A stretch of 64,000 bases of DNA, taken from NCBI GenBank assembly GCA_949317995.1, contig OX439036.1, positions 5,201,207 to 5,265,206 of the forward strand. Reading direction: 5' to 3'. Position numbers and translations under genes: made by a program. This stretch comes from Acholoe squamosa. Its lineage: Eukaryota; Annelida; Polychaeta; Phyllodocida; Polynoidae. Shown piece after piece: positions 55,796 through 64,000 of the stretch (the stretch's first letter is position 1; every line of letters starts with the position of its first letter). The notes under the pieces are model-generated. The model was not told the DNA's origin. It did no database searches and was given only the letters and a program-made list of their open reading frames with translations.

Positions 55796-55803
55796 TGACG
55801 TCA
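55796..55803. promoter_or_regulatory. CRE-type site TGACGTCA
   Basis: A perfect palindromic cAMP-response-type element in a locally CpG-rich stretch, about 97 bp upstream of the ATG at 55900. The same octamer occurs at 20675, 36540, 37644 and 59549. Binding is not shown. Confidence 0.3.
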
Positions 55804-55899
55804 TCAGCGCGCTCCTTCCGCAGGCTTGTAATCTGGGCACTTGGAGGAGGAACAATATCCCAACCCACCTCACCACCTCCTTCAGTTCCACTACGCCCG

Positions 55900-55980
55900 A
55901 TGGCTGAAAATAGTAACTATGATAACTATGACAATAAGTACAGAAGGGGCAACTCTTCAATGGCCGCCATGGTATCTTAA
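55900..55980 (+). CDS. Possible start of a coding region, unknown
   Basis: ATG at 55900 opens a short frame encoding MAENSNYDNYDNKY and a few more residues. It ends at 55980, or could splice at ATG|GTATCT near 55969. The CpG-rich stretch and TGACGTCA upstream make a first exon conceivable. The peptide is too short to identify and a chance frame is more likely than not. Confidence 0.15.
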   Translation: MAENSNYDNYDNKYRRGNSSMAAMVS

Positions 55981-56010
55981 TGAACTATTATATGAATTGA
56001 GAGGTTGTCA

Positions 56011-56254
56011 GGAGGCAATTTTCTAACACACTACGACTGCTCACCTTCAAGTCGCAGTGAAGTCCCTTAACATTCCAGCCAAAGAGTATTGGTTATATAG
56101 TACCTGCAGCACTATGACTGCCCTAACAATCTCTATGTATTAGCAACATAAGGTCTGATCGTACCTGAGCAGTCACATGGCACTGCTTACGATTACTGGG
56201 ACTAATGTTTAGAATATCAGATCGTAGTGGCTGTGTGCAGTTGTAGTGCCTCTA
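56011..56254. mobile_element. MITE, GGAGGCCATTTCT family, diverged copy
   Basis: Left end GGAGGCAATTTTCTAA. The interior has CACTACGACTGCTCACCTTC, ACTATGACTGCCCTAAC and ATCAGATCGTAGTGGCTG; the right end TAGTGCCTC is weak. It shares modules with 31898 and 36107. Confidence 0.5.
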
Positions 56255-56334
56255 GTGAATTCAGGGGTAAATACAGCTCTACCGGGTAAGATCAATGAGA
56301 GTCATACTGGTTCTCCTGGGTCTACCATATGATA

Positions 56335-56722
56335 CATCCCTGCAGGCTCGGCATGCTGCATTCGTGCAGTACTGAGGGGTTTCCCGCCTCCACTTCATTA
56401 CTGCGTCATGATAATGACTGAAGATGGAGGCCTAGTGGAACTGCCATTTTGAATTTTGCTGGTTGAGGTAAAACCCACTGATAACACATACCATGATGGG
56501 CACCTTGTCCCTGGTTAACACCCACTTCCAGGGATATGCTGGTCCCATCTTATCAGTGTGTGTTGCCGGGACCAGCTCCAGACAGCTATAGTGGCCAATT
56601 AGGGTACCTTTAAGGGCCACTGACGCAGATGTGCATCATACCCAGTGATCAGCATAAATCACCAACGAAGAGTCGAAGAGTATGGTCACCAGCACTTCAT
56701 TGGTGCATTATGCCAACTGTAT
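56335..56722. mobile_element. Two nested-hairpin MITE fragments
   Basis: Fragment one (about 56335-56412): GCTGCATTCGTGCAG, CTTCATTACTGCGTCATG. Fragment two (about 56607-56722): TTTAAGGGCCACTGACGCAG, AGCACTTCATTGGTGCATTA. A third end fragment is at 56965-57025 (CATTGGTCATCATGATGCG, TGGCCCTTAATG). Confidence 0.5.
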
Positions 56723-56868
56723 CGACTCTGTAGGGTCGTTCTGAATGTATGAATGTAGGTATGTGGCATTAATAGCCGTGTTTAAAAGGGTTAATGTTAG
56801 TATGATTGTAAGCCAGTCTATGCATAGAACACCACTTCGAATTTCTAAGTGGCTATTCACCAGATCAC

Positions 56869-56870
<2 letters not shown>

Positions 56871-56920
<50 letters not shown>
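56871..56920. repeat. GT microsatellite
   Basis: About 24 uninterrupted GT dinucleotides. Confidence 0.98.
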
Positions 56921-56924
<4 letters not shown>

Positions 56925-57025
56925 ACAGCATACAGAATAAGCTATATCACAGTTTCTAGAATGCTAACCTGCAGGAGCGCCTCATTGGTCATCATGATGC
57001 GTTAAAGCACCGGTGGCCCTTAATG

Positions 57026-57631
57026 AATTTAGACATTCACCAACTTAGTCATAGTGGTCAAACTAAATATGTACAATTCTGATAATGAGTCAACATGCAT
57101 GTCTCAAAGGATCTCAGATTTCAATGAAGCTAATGACAACCTAGCCCTCGGATAGTTATGACTAGAACTATCCGCTGCTCATAATAGCCTACAATACTGC
57201 CTGCAGAGCTACGACAAGCCTACTAAATCTAGTGGGTATTGAGCATATAGTGGACAACATTAGGAAGTGATATCTGGAGAGAGAATGCATCTAAAATCTG
57301 CAAACTCGTCAGTGAGTTTGCAGATCTACCGTATGTCCTTACTGAAGGAAGCTCTTGAAGCTTATTGCTACAATACTACATTCGCTCACAGCCTACTACA
57401 ACAAATGAAAGTGCTGTTTCTTTAGCGGGTATAACAGACGTAGTGTATTTGATGTGCATTCTAAATATTTTAGGACATTTCTATCGGCTTTCTTTTCAAG
57501 TTTCTTCTGTTTCTTTCACTTTCAGGTTGACAAAACCTATAAATCTTTGGGGCATTGTACTCTTTGGTTTTTACCGTTTTATTTTGTCTGGCCTTCGAAA
57601 AAATAAAACCTCCCAAACTTGATGTGTGCAG
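57026..57631. other. No recognised gene; small hairpin at 57298
   Basis: TCTGCAAACTC, six bases, GAGTTTGCAGA forms a perfect 11-bp stem at about 57298-57325. No other feature recognised. The last part ends in a possible 3' splice site (TTGATGTGTGCAG) before the next candidate exon. Confidence 0.35.
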
Positions 57632-57860
57632 ACGTAGAAAAGCTCTACAGCAGTGTACAGGAGTCAAGCATGTATGAAGACGACACCAAAAGTCCCTCTT
57701 CCCCTTCAACCCACTCCACCGCACTGCTGCACAGTACATACCATATAAGCCTGTACAAGCGACAGGGCGCTCATTGGTTTGAACGTGACTCTGCCAAGGC
57801 CCTTATCAAGGAAAGGTCTTTATCCAAGACTACACCTGTTCCCGGCAGATTATGCAGCTT
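57632..57860 (+). CDS. Candidate internal exon, unknown protein
   Basis: The best coding candidate in the window. It is open for 76 codons and ends in a consensus donor (AGCTT|GTAAGTATGG at 57861). It is preceded by an acceptor-like TGTGTGCAG|AC. With these sites the exon is 229 bp, starting with the last two bases of a codon and ending with the first two of another. The translation begins DVEKLYSSVQES, is Ser/Thr/Pro-rich in the middle (SPSSPSTHST), then basic and mixed (YKRQGAHWFERDSAKALIKE). This could be a disordered regulatory segment followed by a structured part. No family recognised, and no flanking exon was found in this window. Confidence 0.4.
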
Positions 57861-58057
57861 GTAAGTATGGCACCAACTTACATGGAGTCATATAATAAGT
57901 CCTGTCTGCAGATACAGGGCGTTCCAATTCAGCGCTATACCTCGACACACCCTACATCATGGAATGGAAGGGTGTACAGCGGCCTCTTGATAGTTTATAT
58001 TACAATCACAATGACATTTCATTTAGTCTGATTTATTGCACATGTTCTCAACCCTAA

Positions 58058-58199
58058 AGCGGAAAACAAACATAGCGCGTTTCTTGACGCGTCGACACGT
58101 GAGATAACCCCCAGTAGGGCATTTCTGACGCCCTTCAGCATACGTTGGCATGGTAATATCCCTCTGCGTCGACGCGCCGCACTATGTTTGTTTTCCGCT
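58058..58199. mobile_element. 142-bp Harbinger-like MITE
   Basis: Ends AGCGGAAAACAAACATAG and its exact complement CTATGTTTGTTTTCCGCT. Each flank is TAA (58055-58057 and 58200-58202). A three-base TWA duplication with short perfect termini is characteristic of PIF/Harbinger elements. Inner arms also pair (GACGCGTCGAC / GTCGACGCG). Very well conserved ends suggest a fairly recent insertion. Confidence 0.75.
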
Positions 58200-58202
58200 T
58201 AA

Positions 58203-60328
58203 GATGTCTCTATTCCTGTAAGCTTTTGATAAATGGTTGTAAAATTGATAATGAAAAAAGATCGATCACTTACTCAGTTAATTAAATGATGAATTGACTG
58301 CTGGGTTAGCTAATGCTGGACAGGCTGGCAGGGTCCCAGGATGAGAAACAGGGAGGGCAGATATGTCAAAGATACAGGCAGATAGTTATCGAGGCAGTTG
58401 CCAACTATGATAGTTATTTACAGACCCCCAATTATACATTTATTGCCATGTCCATCATTTTTCTGCCTCGGCTCCGCTATGTCAAAACTGCAGCCTGTAC
58501 CATATTGTTACCGAGTGTCCTCCCTTCCCCGGCCCGGGCTTGTACCATACACTGTATACTTAGGAAACTAACCATTCTATTTATCCAATACTACACTGGC
58601 AGGCATCCCAGGGGAACAGTGCTCGGATAAACCACAGCAGTAAAAATACCCGCAGAGAAAGTGTGACTTTTACCACTCCGAACAGCAATCTGCTGCTTTT
58701 ATAGAACCAACCAACCAGAGCTTTTTCATCGTCTAAATTATCAACGCTACCCAATATCCTCATCTGGAAACGAGACAGTCTTAGTGTTTCAGACCAATAA
58801 AAAAAGGTGCCTTATCCACTCCACTTGGTAAGACATGTTTGGTTAAGCGTGACAATGCTGTATTAATCAGTTTACTAAAAACGCAGCTTTAATGTTTAAT
58901 CAGTCCAGCTGTTTTTTGTAACTGACTGTATGGCTATATGGGTGCAGGAAGAGGGAAGATTGGATGTTATTTTTTGTATGATGGAGTTATGCTGCAAGGC
59001 TCAGGCTTCCCGGGGAAACTGATATATAAGTATGTTGTGTCTTCGTTAAAAGCTCTCATGAGTAATGCTTCTAATAATTCAGGTATAATCAGAGTAGTAA
59101 TCTGGTATGACAGGACCTTTAGTCCTTTAGGTTGCACCCCAATTATAAATAAGAGGGAACACTATATGCCACATCTAGGCCTAGATTTTGTGACCCGTGA
59201 GAACACATAAGTAAAATCCCTCTGAACAGAATGCCTCTAGCATGTGCCACTGATCCTATTTTGGCTGTAACGCTATGGGGAATAAGATCACTGGTAGTGC
59301 AAGAGCCAGTTCATCGTATCTTTGTATACACAACAAACCCTTGATTCACGGCCAACTGATTTCACAGCCAACTGATGACTGTCAGTCACTGATGGAGGGC
59401 GTAGGGACAGTATCATTAGCCTTTCTAGTTCTATTAGAGCTTGGGGGATGATTATTTGGTTCACTATTAATCCCTACTCTTTGTAATTCCGTTATCATTG
59501 CACACCGGCGGCCGAATCTGGCAGCCAATTGGCTGCCATCACTGCATGTGACGTCATGACCTCTTGACCTACTTGGACCTCAAAACGAGGCTTGCAGAGA
59601 TCACTTGCCTCTAGTATCAGCCTGATTAGGATCACCTGCCTATAGCACTACCAAAGCGTTACGGCCAGAGCTTGGAGTATGTTATCTTGATTTTTGTTTT
59701 CTCGACTTGTATTATGAGCTATGTTGCAGCTGTTGTTAGCTGACACGGAAATCTCATTTGCACATATATGGACAGTACACTAACAGTAGCAGCCATAGCA
59801 CTAAGGTCTAATCCTGAGCAGTTATACAGTGTAACATCCTCAGCTGCAAAGGTAAGGGAAACTGAGGGCGAGGTAGTTAAGTTCTAATCAGTTTCTCCTT
59901 CTTTCTATACTATATATCTTAAAGTTGGTATATCCGCTAAAAAGACAGATTTGAAAATTTGTGGAAACATGTCTAAATAGTCTGTAAAAGCTCATCTCTT
60001 GTGCCATGCTTATATTGTTCAAATCACTGCTTAACCAAAGTGCCTCAAAATGATGTGTCTAATCACAGCACAATACACTTCAATGGATAGTTCTTGACAT
60101 TCCTGTTGACTGCAGTACCACCTGTTGGCTAGTCCAACAGGCTTTGAGTAGTGTTTAGTACACCTTGAAAAGTAGGACTGGCTATTCATTCACAGCAAAA
60201 AGGCTCCCTCTATAGGAAATCAGACATACCTGAATTATTACTAGGATAGGAATTAATACAGGGCATGGATTTTCTTTGTTTTGGAGCAGAAATATGTCAT
60301 ACAATCATTAGATATTTTAACACATAGA
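58203..60328. other. No recognised gene
   Basis: A 105-codon plus frame (58313-58630) and a 90-codon frame (58938-59210) have no recognised family. TGGCAGCCAATTGGCTGCCA at 59519-59538 is a perfect 20-bp palindrome, next to TGACGTCA at 59549. Confidence 0.3.
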
Positions 60329-60434
60329 TAGAACTAAACGACCGTGGTGTACGAGGTGGCCGATCCACCACGAGGGGGAGACCTCCCCCGAGGGGTGGAT
60401 CAGCCACCGAGGACACCAGGGGAGTTTAGTTCTA
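60329..60434. repeat. 106-bp foldback with TAGAACTAAAC ends
   Basis: Left arm TAGAACTAAACGACCGTGGT, then GAGGTGGCCGATCCACC. Right arm GGTGGATCAGCCACC, then GGGAGTTTAGTTCTA. The centre GGGGGAGACCTCCCCC is itself a palindrome. It looks like a small MITE. Confidence 0.75.
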
Positions 60435-60506
60435 TATTTATTTTATGTTTTTAGATGTTTTAATAAGGAAAAATTATCAAAATCCGGTACCGTAGTTCCC
60501 CGTAAA

Positions 60507-60624
60507 AGAGCCGATCCGCCATTTTGAATGTTTACATGCACCCAGAAGGAGGCTGCAGTGGTGGATCGGCCGCTGTGGTGGATCGGCACACGTTACGCCA
60601 CTGGGGGTGTGTGGATCGGCTCCC
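60507..60624. repeat. GTGGATCGGC-containing inverted repeat
   Basis: GAGCCGATCCGCC on the left and GTGTGGATCGGCTCCC on the right form the ends. Two further GGTGGATCGGC copies lie inside (about 60561 and 60579). The GATCCACC core is shared with the neighbour at 60329, so the two may be related. Confidence 0.5.
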
Positions 60625-62481
60625 TAATGCTATCTCTATGGGAAGAAGTTATTCACATAAAATAAATGGTTGTACTACCATAGTGATTGATAAGAAATCC
60701 CAAATTTGATACTGTGATAGCGAACATGCCAACTTTAATCCACACATTGCAACTGTACACAATATCAAAGAAACTGAATTGTGGCCTATTTTCTAGGAGC
60801 TTCAGGAGAAGATGGATCTAATAGGGTTTATAGACTTATACATTACAAAGGACATGAGTGTAGTATACATTATTCTTTATAACTGTCAACATGTTTATTA
60901 GATTTAAGGCTACCATGTTTGAAGACATAGACCAGGACTCCCCACCACCCCCTGCTCCTCCCTATCCAGGCTCCCCTATCAGCTGTCGCAGCTGCTGGGC
61001 CCCATTATCCCAATTTGATCATTTTGTTTTGTTTGATTTCATTTCTTCTCCAAATTCAATTATTTACTCTGGCCAGAATTAAAATTCTCTGGAGGGGAAT
61101 CCACAAAAAGCCACAGCAGAATAAAGCAGTCCAGACCCCATAGCCTAGTCCTGATTGGGACTATTGTGAATCTAGTCCTGCTCAACAAGGTGTCTCCCCC
61201 ACAGTCTTTGTCTGAGCTGCTCACCTAGCTCTGATTACAAAACTATGCTTGGAGAGTGAACTAAGAGCTTCCTTGTCAGAGACGGTTATCATTTTGGGGT
61301 TTGTGTAATAATGGAACGCTAAGATAAGAAAAAGAAAATTCACAAAAAAGCGGGGAACACAAAGAACAGTAAAAAGGCGGAGGTATAATGAGATCAGGGC
61401 AGTTGTGCGCCAGGTTTTGAGCTCAGTGTGTGTTTTGGGAGCAGCTCACGCCACCCGCGTACTCCATCATTCACATAACGAACCGCTCAATAAAGGAATG
61501 CTGTGCTGCGCCTCTTTACTGCCAAAACCAATTTCCGTATTTTCAGTGGAAATGCTGCAGTAGTTCCTAATCACCCAGACTGTATTTTACAGGAATATTT
61601 CTTTATGAGATACAATTTCTTTTCTGTCCAATATGAGAGGTTACTTAAAAGCACTGTTTACTTTTTTTTTTTTTTTAAAGTGCATTTACTATTATTGTAT
61701 CACAGTGAACCAGTGTAGTTCTCACAAGAAACCCCCGATGGCAGTGCGGTGGTACAAGGAATCTTTGTGAATATAACAATGGATCTCTGGCAGCTTCAGG
61801 ACAAGGATTTTACCATTACAAATTTTATTTTTACAGTTATAGTGAAGATAACCAGAATGTTATCTTGATAAAACAAGGGAGTCGCAGGAGGACTTTGGAT
61901 GCTTTGACTCTGATGTTCCTCCGCAGCCATTCAGATTATTACCAAAAGCGCTTCAGGTGAAGTGTCCAGGAAGGAGGTCTTAGGTCTGGATGTCTGTTCC
62001 GTATACATGACTCAACCACCCCCCACCTCCCACCACCAGCGACACACACATATATTTTGTACCCTCCAGTAGTACTCAGGTAATGTCTATGTATACACTG
62101 TATCTGAGGACGTGCCTAAATGACCTGCATTTGCACACCTGCACTGATACATTTCAGCCTTTGATTAGCCCCAACCTGCACTTCTTTTCAGTCTAATAGT
62201 GTGTTGAATTTCAGATTTCAAAACTCCCCTCCTTTGTTTGGCTGAATCAGGACCTGTGCCTATTCGAAACCCTTTACTGAAATAGAGCAGGGTTGTATTG
62301 CCAGGTAAGGCAATGACAACTCTGGGTTTGTATACTGAATGTAAGGTGTATCTCTGTTTCTCGTCTGCACCAAGTAGAATTACCAAAATAAAATTAATAA
62401 GCAAATGTTAATGACAATGTAACATCGCCGCATCGTATTCACCTTATTCAATGATGCCTTATAGGCGGAGTTGAATGCAGA
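60625..62481. other. No recognised gene
   Basis: A 63-codon frame at 60891-61082 has a Pro-rich patch but no family. A run of about 15 T lies at 61661-61676. Nothing else supportable. Confidence 0.3.
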
Positions 62482-62835
62482 CAGGAGCGTGTTGCTCCTA
62501 TAGTAAATAGAGCTGCCAGTATGTGCCCTCTTTTCAAAACAAGTCGAGCACTGCTTCACCATTCAACTTACACTCACCACATTAGTCTGAAAAGTCACCT
62601 GCCTTGTTTAAGATAGAGAGAGCTGCACTATCAGGTACCTACTCATGTCACACACTCTATAGTATAGTATACTGACTGACTTCTACCAACTAGGTACCAA
62701 CTCAAATCTTCCTTTTTTAGCACCGTATTTGTGAGCAACACAAGAGAAATGTTATAACTACATGAAAAGAAAGTACTGGAAACAAGGTCCTTTTAAGCCA
62801 GAACTACCTTTCACAATAGGAGCAACACTCTCCTG
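62482..62835 (+). mobile_element. MITE, GGAGGGTGTTGCTCC family, copy C
   Basis: 354 bp; left end CAGGAGCGTGTTGCTCCTAT, right end ATAGGAGCAACACTCTCCTG. Almost the same length and closely similar interior to copy B at 32540. Two such well-preserved copies 30 kb apart imply recent activity. Confidence 0.8.
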
Positions 62836-64000
62836 GCCTCACAGAGGTGAATACGATGCAAAAATATTCCAGGGAAATTGACATTTGCATTTATGTCATT
62901 GCTACACAAGTTTGGAAGCTTTTAAAGGAATAAATTAAACTATATTTAGCTGTTTTAATTGCAGCAGGTCACGTGATCATCAGCCATTGAATACAGACAT
63001 TACCAGTGCTGTTCTATAATAACGGTGGCATGTAATATTGTAATTGTCATGCACTTTCTTTCTCGCATCAACAAAGAATGTGTTTATGGATAATGTCCCA
63101 TTTAAGAGCCTCATAACAACCCATTCAATATCTTTGGCCCTCATATAAGACCGGCACATATATAAGATACAGTCTCTACCCTACAGTAACCCTGGTGCTT
63201 ATTTGAAACCAGCACTTTTTTGAGGCCCTAGCACTTAATAGGTGAATACAGTCAGTTACATCCACTTGAGGCAATCTTGTCCGGTTTGCAATCAGGGGAA
63301 TACCTCCGTTGTGTCTGGGGATTATGGTGGCCATTTTCTGGGGAAGATTTCTTCGTGAGGTACCTGCCTACAAATAAGCACTACAGCAACCAGTGGGCAA
63401 AACTATTTTTACCCAGCATCCCTGTAAGCTAGTGGTCGAGTTGGGGCCAGCTTGCAACTTGAGGAAGACACTCCTTGTATAACGTGACATGAAGACATCC
63501 ACATACAAGACCCCACCCCTTTTAGCACAGCGAGGTTAGAGTCTGGTCCAGGTACAGTGACATAGAGAGGGCTTAGGCCTATCTATAGTAGGAGTATGCA
63601 CCTTGTATAACATGATATCAGGAGATCCATCTATATCTATACCTGTCTACATAGGAAGGTCAGTGTCTGGTGCAGGCACAGATTAGAGCTTACCCACTCA
63701 TAGGTACCACACCACCTCACCAGGGCGCACCATAGGTCAGGCATTAGGGTATATATTATAACTCTATTCTATTTAAAAAGTCAAAGAGATCTCCAGCGGA
63801 TGTCATCTAACTGGGAATATGATGGCACCTATTCCTACCCAGACTTTAGGGAGTTGTCTGATAGCTTTTTACGTTTTAACAACCCTAAAAAACCTGGTAG
63901 GAATAGGTTCCATGAAGGACCTTGCCTTGTTTAGAGCCCTAGGTTACATTAGGACGCTGAAATAGTCTTAGTTCCCTACTACTGTAAAACCCTGCATATA
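62836..64000. other. No recognised gene
   Basis: GCTTATTTGAAACCAGCAC at about 63199 resembles sequences at 43885 and 45200 and may be a remnant of one old interspersed element. No supportable frames, arrays or hairpins. Confidence 0.3.

Overview
The window is animal nuclear DNA, most likely from a marine invertebrate. It contains no complete gene, rRNA, CRISPR array or prokaryotic-style operon. Unique sequence of ordinary base composition is crowded with tandem arrays, hairpin elements (MITEs), retroposed short elements and splice-site-like signals, which is typical of gene-poor or intronic DNA in a repeat-rich metazoan. One short interspersed element (copies at 17415, 19732, 23589 and 43620) begins with GTGAGTGAGT followed by GTTTAACGCC. 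From memory this layout resembles interspersed elements of molluscs and other lophotrochozoans. I lean to that group, but the assignment is an inference.

Layout. 1-5000: mostly unrecognised sequence with two small inverted-repeat elements, a fragment shared with a transposon at 24.4 kb, and a TCTG/TCTC microsatellite. 5-12 kb: an 18-bp in-frame array, hairpin elements, a CACGTG-rich cluster and two tRNA-like SINE heads, one of them in an element carrying a near-perfect CTCF-type motif. 12.9-17.9 kb: a 22-bp minisatellite with a 418-bp higher-order repeat, split by a 3.2-kb foldback element (TA-flanked, inverted minisatellite arms) and then by a SINE-like element with a 13-bp target duplication. 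19-25.7 kb: nested-hairpin elements, a 42-bp in-frame array, G-rich DNA, and a 1.33-kb terminal-inverted-repeat element with a 15-mer in both orientations. 26.3-28.8 kb: a nearly identical 1246-bp tandem duplication. 30-34.3 kb: several MITEs and a 0.9-kb array of AGTCC/GGACT palindromes. 37.5-40.2 kb: a candidate exon whose end is part of a 2.4-kb inverted duplication, with 29-bp arrays on both arms and a 784-bp element in one of them. 40-49 kb: more MITEs, microsatellites and a 93-96-bp array. 49.9-52.3 kb: a 50/53-bp satellite. 53-64 kb: C-rich DNA, a 52-bp array, a GT microsatellite, a candidate exon with a consensus donor at 57.86 kb, a Harbinger-like MITE, and largely unrecognised sequence.

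The few coding candidates (2859-3155 minus, 29346-29588 minus, 37550-37795 plus, 55900-55980 plus, 57632-57860 plus) are isolated exon-like segments with no family recognised. The most interesting material is structural: foldback DNA built from minisatellites, a hairpin family whose two arms change together, and a dense array of short palindromes. No transposase, reverse transcriptase or other enzyme domain was seen.
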